NCBI GenBank assembly: GCA_003249025.1
Contig: QBMH01000021.1
Location: forward strand, 1-37,355
DNA from: Leptolyngbya sp.
GTDB lineage: Bacteria > Cyanobacteriota > Cyanobacteriia > Leptolyngbyales > Leptolyngbyaceae
DNA: 37,355 nt
Direction: 5' to 3'
Shown here: piece by piece, positions 16,171-23,938 of the stretch
Layout of the letters: each line of letters starts with the position of its first letter
Position numbering within the stretch: the first letter of the stretch is position 1
Position numbers and translations under genes: made by a program
The notes under the pieces: model-generated
The model's input: the letters and a program-made list of their open reading frames with translations, nothing else
Told to the model about the DNA's origin: nothing
The model's database searches: none

Positions 16171-17223
16171 GTGAAGCGGCGGCATCTTTTGAAACGAGTC
16201 TTACAGGGATCGGGGGGAATGATTGGCGCAAGTCTGCTGGCAAGCTGTGGAGAGCGGGCTTTGGATGGACTATTTTCGCTCGATTTGGCAAATCCCGCAG
16301 AGCGCTTGCCCGATCATCTGATTACGTCCCTGAGTGAGTTTTATGTTCAGTCCTATGCCTTGCCTGCCAACGTGGACAAAGACCAGTGGAGATTGCAGAT
16401 TGTGGGTGCGGTGGAAACCCCTTTAACCCTTTCCTATGCTGATATAGTAGCGGCACCCCAAGAGTTTTTTCACCTGACCATGGAGTGTATTGGCAATCCG
16501 GCAGGGGGAAATTTGATTGGCAACGCGGAATGGACAGGTACGCCGTTGCTCCCATTTTTGCAACAGGCGGGGATGAAGCCTGAAGCCGTGGTTTTTGTGC
16601 TGCATGGAGCCGATTATTATGAGACTACGCTGCCTGTGGCGGAAGTGATGCGATCGCAGGTGCGGTTGGTGCATCAAATGAATCGGGCACCGCTGACCAA
16701 AGAACACGGCTATCCAGTCCGGCTGATTGTGCCGGGATATTTTGGGCAAAAGCAGCCGAAGTGGCTTATCAAAATTGAGGCGATCGCAAAATCCAAAAAA
16801 GGATATTGGGAGCGACAAGGCTGGTCGAACACCGCACAAATTCCCACTCATGCCTTAATCCAGCAAATTGAAGAAAGCCGCGTTTGGAATAAGCGATCGC
16901 AAATCACCATCCCCAAAATGGGTACAACAGGCTGGGCAAACGGCATTTTAATCGCAGGTGTAGCGATCGATCGCGCCAATCCCATTCAACCGATTCAAAT
17001 CAGCATCGATGAGGGTAAAACTTGGCAAATCGCTGAGCAAAACCATCCCGCTTCTCCCCATGAGTGGACGTTGTGGCGTTACTTATGGCGACCCACCCAG
17101 CCAGGACGCTACAGCCTGATTGCCCGTGCCCAAACCCAGGCAGAAATTCAACCCTTAGACGACAACGATTCTAAAGATGGAAGTGCTGGAGTGCTGCGAA
17201 TTCAGGTTGACTTAGATCAATAG
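16171..17223 (+). CDS. Sulfite-oxidase-like molybdopterin lipoprotein
   Basis: A 350-residue protein of the sulfite oxidase / YedY-like molybdoenzyme superfamily. The N-terminus KRRHLLKRVL is a twin-arginine export signal, and LLASC (22-26) is a lipobox with C26, so it is probably exported folded and lipid-anchored. The molybdenum ligand is C106 in TMECIGNPAGG. HGYPVRLIVPGYFGQKQPKWLIKIEAI is the family's cofactor region, and the C-terminal beta domain has the GVAIDRANPIQPIQISIDEGKTWQ element. The substrate is unknown. The GTG at 16171 is the start, preceded by GAGG. No haem partner is adjacent. A small hairpin TCTCCT/AGGAGA follows at 17268-17282. Confidence 0.88.
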   Translation: MKRRHLLKRVLQGSGGMIGASLLASCGERALDGLFSLDLANPAERLPDHLITSLSEFYVQSYALPANVDKDQWRLQIVGAVETPLTLSYADIVAAPQEFFHLTMECIGNPAGGNLIGNAEWTGTPLLPFLQQAGMKPEAVVFVLHGADYYETTLPVAEVMRSQVRLVHQMNRAPLTKEHGYPVRLIVPGYFGQKQPKWLIKIEAIAKSKKGYWERQGWSNTAQIPTHALIQQIEESRVWNKRSQITIPKMGTTGWANGILIAGVAIDRANPIQPIQISIDEGKTWQIAEQNHPASPHEWTLWRYLWRPTQPGRYSLIARAQTQAEIQPLDDNDSKDGSAGVLRIQVDLDQ

Positions 17224-17362
17224 AACGATTTGCCTTTCGCCTGGTGAGCTAACCTTTGAATAAGATTTCTCCTAAAAGGAGATCACCTTGATTTCTAGGG
17301 GAACTCTTCCTAATAAGTTACAAAGTCCCGGTCGAAAATTTAACGTTGCTAAGTGGATTACT

Positions 17363-18223
17363 ATGGATTGGTCACAAACCCTAAAGCAGCCAAAATATTG
17401 GCTCTTAGCGCTGGTTGCCGCAATTGCCACAATTCACCTGACATTGCTCAGTCGGCTCGATAATTCAGAACTATTTGCGACTTGCCTGTTGTTTTGGATT
17501 GCGGCAGGTTCACTGATTTGGGATCGATATGAAACTTTAAATCTTGAAAGCAATTGGGTTGCAAGCCTGCTTGGAGCCTTGGTTGTGATTGGCATGATTA
17601 CCAGGGCAGGATTATCGCCCGATTCAGTTTCCTCTGCGTGGGTGCTGCCGTTGGTGGCAGGATTGGGCACCGGATTATTAGCGTCGGGGTTCAAGGGGCT
17701 TAGGCAATACTGGCGAGAATTCATCATTTTTGGTCTGCTAGCGGTCTATCCCTTACTCCGGCTCACTCTGGAAGCGATCGATTTGTCAGAAATAACCGCA
17801 AAAGCAGCATCTTTTGTGTTGTGGTATTCCGGGTTTCCAGTGCGACTGCAAGGAGTCTTTTTGTTGATGCCCACGAGTCGCGTGGAAGTCTATGGTGCGT
17901 GTTCTGGCATTCAAAGCATTCTCCAATTGCTGAGTATTTCGGTGTTGTTTTTGCTGATGTTTCCTGTGCGATCGCACATTCAAAAAGTTCTGTGCGTCGT
18001 AGCAGCCGTGGTCATCGGCTTTGTGGTAAATGCGTTGCGGGTCGCATTGATGGCAATTCTCAACAATGCGGGAAACAAGAGTGCGTTTGACTATTGGCAC
18101 GAAGGACAGGGTTCCTTAATCTTTTCGGCGATCGCGGTTCTTGTTTTCGGATGTTTCTGCTGGTTCTTTTTCTTGCGTAAACCTGACCAAAAAACAGATT
18201 CAGGAGCCGAAGGGAATGCTTAA
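17363..18223 (+). CDS. Cyanoexosortase A
   Basis: A multi-pass membrane transpeptidase-like protein of the exosortase family, which processes proteins with C-terminal PEP-CTERM-type sorting signals. In the 286-residue form about eight hydrophobic segments are seen. The catalytic triad is C180 in GACSGIQS, R226 in NALRVALM and H246 in HEGQGSLIF. Two starts are possible: ATG at 17363, which matches family length, and TTG at 17288, which has a good ribosome binding site (AGGAGA) six bases upstream and would add 25 residues. It is followed at an 8-base overlap (ATGCTTAA) by the associated protein, which suggests translational coupling. No PEP-CTERM substrate gene is visible in this window. Confidence 0.88.
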   Translation: MDWSQTLKQPKYWLLALVAAIATIHLTLLSRLDNSELFATCLLFWIAAGSLIWDRYETLNLESNWVASLLGALVVIGMITRAGLSPDSVSSAWVLPLVAGLGTGLLASGFKGLRQYWREFIIFGLLAVYPLLRLTLEAIDLSEITAKAASFVLWYSGFPVRLQGVFLLMPTSRVEVYGACSGIQSILQLLSISVLFLLMFPVRSHIQKVLCVVAAVVIGFVVNALRVALMAILNNAGNKSAFDYWHEGQGSLIFSAIAVLVFGCFCWFFFLRKPDQKTDSGAEGNA

Positions 18224-18893
18224 TTTAACCTGGCAACCTGCGCGAATCTCTCTGCTGGCAATCACCGTAGGTGGAACATTGCTCGTTTTGGGAAAATTGC
18301 TGACATTACCAAAAGTCGATAAAACCGCGACTCAACCAGTGAACACGCTAGAAACAACGGTGCCGCTATCAGGATGGCAATTGTTGAATAATTCTGAGCT
18401 AAAAGCAAACAAGGATTCTCGGTTTGGCAGAAGCTACCGTTTTCAGCAAGGTAAAAATACTCTCAATGCCGATGTGCATTACATGACTAGCGATGGTAAC
18501 GTCAGCCGCTATCTATTTGTTTACAGTCCTATCCGTACGGCAAATGCTAATCTCAAAATTAAGTATCAGCTGGAAACTGGCTTCTATGGAGTGCTGTCTG
18601 ATAAAGGACAGGCTTACTTAACGGCATGTGTGAATCCCCGTGGTAAAAGTACCGTGACAGAACAGCAGTTTACCCAAAACCGCTACACTTCCGATTTAAA
18701 GCTCAACCGGATTTTACCGTGGGTTTTGGGTCAGGAATCACTGATTGATCGGCGTTGTTTGTGGACGGTGTTATCGACTCCTGTGCCAGCAAACTCTACG
18801 CCGGAAATTTCAGAAGAAGCGGCTTATAAAACATTGGAAACTGCATGGCTTTCATGGCATCAATGGTGGCAAGCAAACTATCCACCCTCTTGA
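18216..18893 (+). CDS. Cyanoexosortase A-associated protein
   Basis: A 225-residue protein with one N-terminal membrane helix (about 9-30) and an extracytoplasmic domain beginning near VPLSGWQLLNNSEL. It resembles the EpsI-like partners that follow exosortase genes. W and Y residues near the C-terminus (WLSWHQWWQANYPPS) end the protein. The ATG at 18216 overlaps the stop of the exosortase gene, the expected layout; a longer frame from 18141 only reads through the exosortase gene. The exact function is unknown; it probably helps the exosortase act on or export substrate (inference). Confidence 0.82.
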   Translation: MLNLTWQPARISLLAITVGGTLLVLGKLLTLPKVDKTATQPVNTLETTVPLSGWQLLNNSELKANKDSRFGRSYRFQQGKNTLNADVHYMTSDGNVSRYLFVYSPIRTANANLKIKYQLETGFYGVLSDKGQAYLTACVNPRGKSTVTEQQFTQNRYTSDLKLNRILPWVLGQESLIDRRCLWTVLSTPVPANSTPEISEEAAYKTLETAWLSWHQWWQANYPPS

Positions 18894-18959
18894 TTATTAC
18901 TAGAGTTTTTTTGGATTTTATCTTTGATGAATTTGACATTTACTGGGAGAAGCTAAGCA

Positions 18960-19649
18960 ATGACGATATCAAGTGGTAATGGTGGTGATGCCAGCGAAAA
19001 TCTTTCCGTTTATCGGTTGCGTTGGGTTGGATATGGATTGCTTTTGTTTGCCTTAGTTGACACTGTTCATTCTTTTTTAATGGCAAACCCTGCCGATCCT
19101 CGCTTTGGAATTAATCTGATCGGGCAGTTTATCGAGCGTGTCGTTGTGCCTCTGTTGGGGTTTGCGCTGGTGTTTTTTGGTGAATTTTATGGACGGAAAA
19201 CGCCCGAAAAACTGGCGCTTCGTTTCCTATCCTGGTTGTGTTTGCTGTTGGCGATCGCTTACTTTCTAATGATTCCACCGCTGCTGCTGCAAACTTTCGG
19301 GTTGAAAAGCCAAGTGAACGCAAAAGCAAAAGAGTTTGAAACCGCGCAGCTTGCCCAACTTCAAAAACTAGAAGACCAACTCAAAAACAGCAGCCCAGAA
19401 GACATTAAAAAGATTGCAACTCAACTCAGCGCCGCGGGCGCATCCGTTGATCCGAGTAAGCCCGATGTGGTTAAGACTCAAATTGAAGCGCAAATTAAAG
19501 CAAAGCGCGCCCAAATTCCTGCCCAGGTGCAACAACAAGTCAGTCAATTTAAAGGCTTGACGCGAAATGCCGTGAAATGGACGCTTGGAGCGATTATTTC
19601 AGGTGTATTGTTTATCTATCTTTGGAAGAGTAGCCGTTGGGCAAGATAG
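18960..19649 (+). CDS. HpsJ-like protein, exosortase-associated
   Basis: A 229-residue membrane protein with hydrophobic helices at about 20-40, 58-77, 90-112 and 205-223. Between the last two is a long helical, Gln/Lys/Ala-rich region (120-200: KAKEFETAQLAQLQKLEDQL and onward) that is likely a coiled coil. It matches the HpsJ-like family that accompanies cyanoexosortase A; HpsJ is named from hormogonium polysaccharide secretion in Nostoc. ATG at 18960, with GGGAG upstream. It is the third gene of the module, followed by a terminator. Confidence 0.75.
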   Translation: MTISSGNGGDASENLSVYRLRWVGYGLLLFALVDTVHSFLMANPADPRFGINLIGQFIERVVVPLLGFALVFFGEFYGRKTPEKLALRFLSWLCLLLAIAYFLMIPPLLLQTFGLKSQVNAKAKEFETAQLAQLQKLEDQLKNSSPEDIKKIATQLSAAGASVDPSKPDVVKTQIEAQIKAKRAQIPAQVQQQVSQFKGLTRNAVKWTLGAIISGVLFIYLWKSSRWAR

Positions 19650-19654
19650 AGAAA

Positions 19655-19689
19655 AGTGCGAAATACGAAGTGCGAAGTGCAAAGTAGAA
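19655..19689. repeat. Heptanucleotide tandem tract
   Basis: Five 7-base units in register, two of them identical (AGTGCGA at 19655 and 19669) and others AATACGA, AGTGCAA and AGTAGAA, start right after the HpsJ-like gene. They resemble the GTGCGGA-type units at 25038. Confidence 0.6.
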
Positions 19690-19712
19690 GGTAATGCACG
19701 TTAGCTTATGGA

Positions 19713-19744
19713 GGGGATTGGCGCTGTCAGTCCCCCTATTTTTT
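19713..19744 (+). terminator. Terminator after the exosortase module
   Basis: GGGGATT (19713-19719) pairs with AGTCCCC (19729-19735) including one G-T pair, then a T-rich run follows (19737-19744). It ends the exosortase transcription unit ahead of the SDR gene. Confidence 0.7.
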
Positions 19745-19766
19745 AATCAAGGATAAGCTTTAGATT

Positions 19767-20525
19767 GTGAATCAGGAAGCACAAGACTCTCAGCACAGTG
19801 CGGCGTTGGTGGTTGGGGCAGGTCAGGGGATTGGGTTAGGGTTCGTGCGACACCTATTAGAGGGCGATCGCGCTGATTCTATTTATGCCACCTATCGCAA
19901 TCCCGATTGTGAGCTATTGCAGATCGATGATCCACGGCTGCATTGCTTGGCATTAGATCTGACAGAGGAAACACAAATTGCCGCCGTGGTGCAAAAAATT
20001 CAGGCAGAAACATCCGCGTTGCACTCTGTAATCAACTGCGTGGGAGTGCTGCACGACGACACCACGCAACCCGAAAAAAGCCTGCGTCAACTGAACACTG
20101 ACCAACTGCTGCATTATTTTCAGGTGAACAGCATTGGCGCAGTGCTGCTGGCAAAACATATTCAACCCTTACTCAAGCACCGCGATCGCGCCTTATTTGC
20201 CACGATTTCTGCCAAAGTGGGCAGCATTGGTGATAACCAGTTGGGCGGCTGGTATGGCTATCGAGCATCTAAAGCAGCCTTGAATATGTTCATGCGAAAT
20301 GTGGCGATCGAATATAAGCGCACCTGCCCACGGGCGATCGTCGTCACCTTGCATCCCGGCACCACAGACACCGAGCTATCGCGCCCATTCCAGCGCAATG
20401 TCCCCCCGGAAAAGTTGTTCTCAGTGGAGCGCACGGTGCAACAACTGCTCACCGTAATGGATAGATTGCAAGAAAGCGACAGCGGCGAATTCTTCTCTTG
20501 GAACGGCGATCGCCTGCCCTGGTAG
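19767..20525 (+). CDS. Short-chain dehydrogenase/reductase
   Basis: A 252-residue SDR of the C-factor (CsgA-like) type. The cofactor loop is GAGQGIG (17-23), the NAG-like position is NCVGVLH (90-96), and the catalytic residues are S148, Y165 and K169 in YGYRASK. The GxGxxG form and length are typical. The substrate is not predictable. GTG start at 19767, in an A-rich context after GGATAAGC. It stands alone after a terminator and converges with the HxlR-type gene. Confidence 0.87.
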   Translation: MNQEAQDSQHSAALVVGAGQGIGLGFVRHLLEGDRADSIYATYRNPDCELLQIDDPRLHCLALDLTEETQIAAVVQKIQAETSALHSVINCVGVLHDDTTQPEKSLRQLNTDQLLHYFQVNSIGAVLLAKHIQPLLKHRDRALFATISAKVGSIGDNQLGGWYGYRASKAALNMFMRNVAIEYKRTCPRAIVVTLHPGTTDTELSRPFQRNVPPEKLFSVERTVQQLLTVMDRLQESDSGEFFSWNGDRLPW

Positions 20526-20559
20526 CACCTACTTTTCACGGTTGCCATTGTTCAGCAAA

Positions 20560-20907
20560 CTATCCCCTGACACCCGACACCTGACTGCTGTACCAACTTT
20601 CTGCTAAGCCATTGAGTTGATCCAGAACGCCACACAACTCCAGCCCCCGCGATGTCAAACCATAGGTAACTTGGGGTGGCACGGTTGGTTCATAATGCCG
20701 ATAAAGAATTCCTTCCTGCTCCAACAAGCGGAGACGTTCTGTTAGGACTTTGGTAGAGATCCCTTCCACTAATCGCCTTAACGCTCCAAATCGGGTTGCC
20801 CCTTGAGTCGATAACACCCACAAAATATACATTGTCCAAGGTCCTGAAAGGATTGCCATCAAACAACTAACAGGGCAAGGGTGAATATCTTTTGGAGAAT
20901 GCGCCAT
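20560..20907 (-). CDS. HxlR-family transcriptional regulator
   Basis: A 115-residue winged-helix regulator. CPVSCLMAILSGPWTMYILW (11-30) is the family's N-terminal helix region; GATRFGALRRLVEGISTKVLTERLRLLE is the DNA-binding helix pair, and the wing includes VTYGLTSRGLEL. C11 and C15 sit where some members (YodB, QorR) use a cysteine as a redox or electrophile sensor. The last ten residues (SSQVSGVRG) are coded by a heptanucleotide tract, so the natural C-terminus may be altered. It is divergent from a WrbA-like gene, with operator-like dyads between. It probably represses that gene (inference). Confidence 0.88.
   Translation of the reverse strand: MAHSPKDIHPCPVSCLMAILSGPWTMYILWVLSTQGATRFGALRRLVEGISTKVLTERLRLLEQEGILYRHYEPTVPPQVTYGLTSRGLELCGVLDQLNGLAESWYSSQVSGVRG
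20564..20584. repeat. Heptanucleotide tract at the 3' end of the regulator
   Basis: Three units in register, CCCCTGA, CACCCGA and CACCTGA, make up the last codons and stop region of the HxlR-type gene (minus strand). They match the reverse complement of G-rich units elsewhere. Confidence 0.55.
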
Positions 20908-20928
20908 AACGAGTTGCTAAAAAGTGTT

Positions 20929-20969
20929 TAGTAGTTACTATAAAGCACCTACTTTACTTTAGTAAGTAG
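20929..20969. promoter_or_regulatory. Operator-like dyads between hxlR-type and wrbA-like genes
   Basis: Two dyads share the core TAGTA/TACTA: the perfect TAGTA-GT-TACTA (20929-20940) and the larger CTACTT...AAGTAG (20949-20969), where ACT and AGT also pair inside. HxlR-type regulators bind such paired palindromes containing TAGT/ACTA-like steps. The spacer is 111 bases and the AT-rich part could include both promoters. Confidence 0.55.
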
Positions 20970-21018
20970 TCCTTTTAATATCGGGAGGTTTACCAACTTA
21001 AGGCTCCACGAGGTTTTT

Positions 21019-21609
21019 ATGACAAGCATCGCAGTGGTCTATTTTTCAGGTTCTGGGCATACCCATCTCATGGCTGAAGCGATCGCGGAGGGCATCAGTA
21101 AGGTAACTGAAAACGTTCAGCTATTCCGGATTGTTGGTGAGCAAATCACCCATGGACGTTGGAAAGACGATCAGGTTATGGAACAACTTGCTCAGGCAGA
21201 CGCGATCGTGTTTGGGTCGCCGACCTACATGGGTGGCGTTGCAGCGCAGTTCAAAGCCTTTGTCGATGCTGCCAGTTCTGCCTGGTTCGTGCAACAGTGG
21301 AAAGATAAAATTGCGGGCGGATTTACCCATTCCGGCTCCCTCAGCGGCGACAAACAAGGAACACTCTTGTATCTCTCGATTAATGCGGCACAGCACAGCA
21401 TGATTTGGGTCAGCCCAGGCGAAATGCCCAGCGGCTCAGTTGAGCAAGGTAATAATGTTAATCGCTTGGGTTCCTACCTAGGAGTCATGGGGCAAAGCAC
21501 GCTTGATATGAGTGGCGCACCTGCCACGATTGAACCAGGCGATCGCCTGACGGCTGTGCATTATGGTCAACGGATTGCGATCGCAGCCCAGCGCTGGCAT
21601 GGGCACTAA
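21019..21609 (+). CDS. WrbA-like flavodoxin-fold NAD(P)H:quinone oxidoreductase
   Basis: A 196-residue flavodoxin-fold protein that binds FMN at SGSGHTHLMA (10-19) and carries the GSPTYMGGVAAQFKAF segment and the AGGFTHSGSLSGDKQG loop of the WrbA family. WrbA-type enzymes reduce quinones by two electrons and protect from redox stress. The ATG follows GAGG at six bases. It is divergent from an HxlR-type regulator that likely controls it. It ends near a strong palindrome that separates it from the alpha-amylase gene. Confidence 0.88.
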   Translation: MTSIAVVYFSGSGHTHLMAEAIAEGISKVTENVQLFRIVGEQITHGRWKDDQVMEQLAQADAIVFGSPTYMGGVAAQFKAFVDAASSAWFVQQWKDKIAGGFTHSGSLSGDKQGTLLYLSINAAQHSMIWVSPGEMPSGSVEQGNNVNRLGSYLGVMGQSTLDMSGAPATIEPGDRLTAVHYGQRIAIAAQRWHGH

Positions 21610-21635
21610 AAGCCACCGCACAAAATGTCCTAAAA

Positions 21636-21663
21636 GTAGAGACGCAGAGTTCTGCGTCTCTAC
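21636..21663. terminator. Palindromic repeat / bidirectional terminator
   Basis: A perfect 13-base-pair stem, GTAGAGACGCAGA (21636-21648) with TCTGCGTCTCTAC (21651-21663), has a 2-base loop. It lies between convergent genes. The GTAGAGACG...CGTCTCTAC form is a dispersed palindrome common in cyanobacterial genomes. It can work as a terminator in both directions. Confidence 0.65.
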
Positions 21664-21686
21664 AGTCGGTTTTAACTTAGATCTCT

Positions 21687-23180
21687 TTACGCTTGAGGCA
21701 CCCACACCGACACAGAACCAGCCGGACAGCGAAACTCTGCCCAGCCTTTTTCATCGGTCGTCACAGGTTCATCAATATGCTCGGTCATATCAATATAAGT
21801 GCGGTTCGGTTGACCCACTTCCATGTGCTTACTGCCCTCATCGCCATTACTGAGAACCACTGCCATCCCGCCCGGATGATCTTCATCTCCTAATCGCGTC
21901 CAGCCGAGGGTGTTGGCATGGTCAAAGTAATCGTACTGTTCGCCATAGGCATAGGTTTGTCGGGCATGAAGCAGTTTATCTAGCAAAAATTGATGTTTAT
22001 CTAGCCACACCTCATGCTCATTGCCATCGTTGCCTGTGTCTTTATACTGAGCGCCATAGTAGTCGGCATAAAACACACAAGGGTAGCCTTCTCGGCGCAG
22101 CAAGATCAGCGCATAGGCGATCGGCTTGAACCAAGGCTCCACCACCGATTCTAACGATTGCAGCGGTTGGGAGTCATGGTTTTCTACCAATGTCACTGCT
22201 AAAGCGGGCTGATCCTGCACCAGTGTATTGTCAAAAATTTGGCGCATATCATAGCCATTACCTGCTTGACTCGCAACATGGAAGTTGTAGTGTAGCGGCG
22301 CATCAAACAGCGTCACTTTGCCGTCTGTGGTTTCAATAAAGCTATGAAGCGCTTCCACATCGTAAGACCAGTACTCGCCTACAGCAAATAGATCCCGTTT
22401 GGCATGGTGACTCACATGAGCCATCCAGTCTCGGAAGAACTCGGCAGAAACATGTTTCACCGCATCAAATCGAAACCCGTCTACGCCTGTGGTGTCCACA
22501 TACCACTCACCCCAGTATTTCAACTCGCCCATGACTTCTGGATTATCCATATCCAGATCGCAGCCCATCAGATAGTCGAAGTTGCCTTTTTCTAGGTCAA
22601 CGTTATCGTCAAATTCTTTGCCTTTAAGCAAATAAACCGCATTTTCACCTTCGTTATAAGCGTTGTAATCGATCGCGTCGAAGTGCCACCAATGCCATTC
22701 CATGGTTGAGTATTTGCCAGCACGACCAGGAAACGTGAAATGAGTCCAAGCTTTAATTTTTTGATATTCGCCAATCGCTTCATTCCGGTTTTCAGCATTA
22801 AGAGGAGTGGCTTCTGCTTCTTCTTCAGCATCGGCTCCTAGCTTGTGATTTAACACCACGTCGGCATAGACTCGAATCCCAACTTTTTGAGCCGCTTTAA
22901 TGGCGTTGAGGTATTCTTCCTTCGTGCCGTACTTGGTTCGCACTGAACCTTTTTGGTCAAACTCGCCTAGGTCAAACAAGTCATAGACTCCATAGCCCAC
23001 ATCCATGCCGCCAGCGGTGCCTTTATAAGCGGGGGGTAGCCAAACGGAGGTTACTCCAGCTTTTGCTAACTCATCAGCCGATTCTGCTAATTGGTTCCAT
23101 AAGTTTCCGTCTTCTGGACTATACCAATGGAAATATTGCATCATCACACCGTTTGTTTCCGACACGAGCGAGCCTCCCAT
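21687..23180 (-). CDS. Cytoplasmic alpha-amylase (GH13)
   Basis: A 497-residue (beta/alpha)8-barrel glycoside hydrolase that cuts alpha-1,4 links in starch-like or glycogen-derived glucans. Conserved regions: DVVLNH (107-112), GFRFDAVKH with nucleophile D239, VGEYW with acid/base E269, and ENHDSQ with D336. The opening GVMMQYFHWY and the extended loop about 113-200 (GADAEEEAEA, then metal-site residues around 205) fit the AmyS-like GH13_5 group. There is no signal peptide, so it probably acts on internal glycogen. ATG at 23180 without a clear Shine-Dalgarno. It stands alone. Confidence 0.93.
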   Translation of the reverse strand: MGGSLVSETNGVMMQYFHWYSPEDGNLWNQLAESADELAKAGVTSVWLPPAYKGTAGGMDVGYGVYDLFDLGEFDQKGSVRTKYGTKEEYLNAIKAAQKVGIRVYADVVLNHKLGADAEEEAEATPLNAENRNEAIGEYQKIKAWTHFTFPGRAGKYSTMEWHWWHFDAIDYNAYNEGENAVYLLKGKEFDDNVDLEKGNFDYLMGCDLDMDNPEVMGELKYWGEWYVDTTGVDGFRFDAVKHVSAEFFRDWMAHVSHHAKRDLFAVGEYWSYDVEALHSFIETTDGKVTLFDAPLHYNFHVASQAGNGYDMRQIFDNTLVQDQPALAVTLVENHDSQPLQSLESVVEPWFKPIAYALILLRREGYPCVFYADYYGAQYKDTGNDGNEHEVWLDKHQFLLDKLLHARQTYAYGEQYDYFDHANTLGWTRLGDEDHPGGMAVVLSNGDEGSKHMEVGQPNRTYIDMTEHIDEPVTTDEKGWAEFRCPAGSVSVWVPQA

Positions 23181-23314
23181 TAAGGATAAAAATTGTTTGA
23201 TTTGTATATGTTTGTAATATTAAATGAGACAAAAGGATTAGAACATCCGTCAAGTGACTAAAACAACATCGACCCAATGATAGATGCTTAATAGCGCTGA
23301 CTCAGCCTAAAAAG

Positions 23315-23929
23315 TTATTGTGCAGAGTTCTCGGTTGTAGATCGCTCTAATTTTTTATTGGCTATTTCCTCGGTAGATAGCTCCCGCTGAAGGGTTTCTT
23401 GAAGCGCATTTAAAACGGCGATCGGATCAGCCGCTTCTTGCATGATCACTGCTTCTGGATCATAGCGATCGCGCACATTGGGAAGATCTGCCCGGAGTTC
23501 TTCTAAGATTGAAATGATTTTAGCAATCTTTTGTTCGGATAAAAGATTGAGTTGCAGCATCAATTGAGTTCGTTGCTCTGCAAAATTTTCTTCCCGGTTT
23601 TGCTCAATTAAAACTCCCGTGGAAATCAACAAAGCTGCTGCATCTAAACCATGCTCTGACCAATGAAATAGAGGAAACGTGAACGGTAAGAATTGATTGA
23701 ACATGCTGCCAGCAATCCAAACAGCAAACCCTGTTAATAAGACATACAAAAATGCAGGTTGGGCAAAAAATTTGGCGATCGCTTCAATCACTCGTTGATG
23801 AACAGTCAAGTCTTGCACTTCTTGATTGTGCATTGAAAGGATTGCTTCAATGTTTTTAGTCACAGGATCAGGTAGAGGCGCTATGAGAATTTTCTTGGGT
23901 CTCGCTTTAGGATTAAGTGGATGATTCAT
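23315..23929 (-). CDS. DUF1003-like membrane protein
   Basis: A 204-residue protein with two membrane helices close together (about 59-77 and 94-109) and an amphipathic C-terminal helix pair. The text VIEAIAKFFAQPAFLYVLLTGFAVWIAG, then STGVLIEQNREE, is like DUF1003 proteins, where the second helix ends in a Q-N-R motif. The C-terminus is Glu/Gln-rich and helical. Function unknown. ATG at 23929; its start is only nine bases from the start of the divergent LD-carboxypeptidase gene, so the two promoters must lie inside each other's coding sequence or one gene starts further in. Confidence 0.65.
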   Translation of the reverse strand: MNHPLNPKARPKKILIAPLPDPVTKNIEAILSMHNQEVQDLTVHQRVIEAIAKFFAQPAFLYVLLTGFAVWIAGSMFNQFLPFTFPLFHWSEHGLDAAALLISTGVLIEQNREENFAEQRTQLMLQLNLLSEQKIAKIISILEELRADLPNVRDRYDPEAVIMQEAADPIAVLNALQETLQRELSTEEIANKKLERSTTENSAQ

Positions 23930-23938
23930 ACCGCCATC

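Noticed and set aside
16171-17223. A plain nitrate reductase or true sulfite oxidase call
   Set aside because: There is no haem domain and no electron-transfer partner; only the molybdopterin fold and Cys ligand can be supported.
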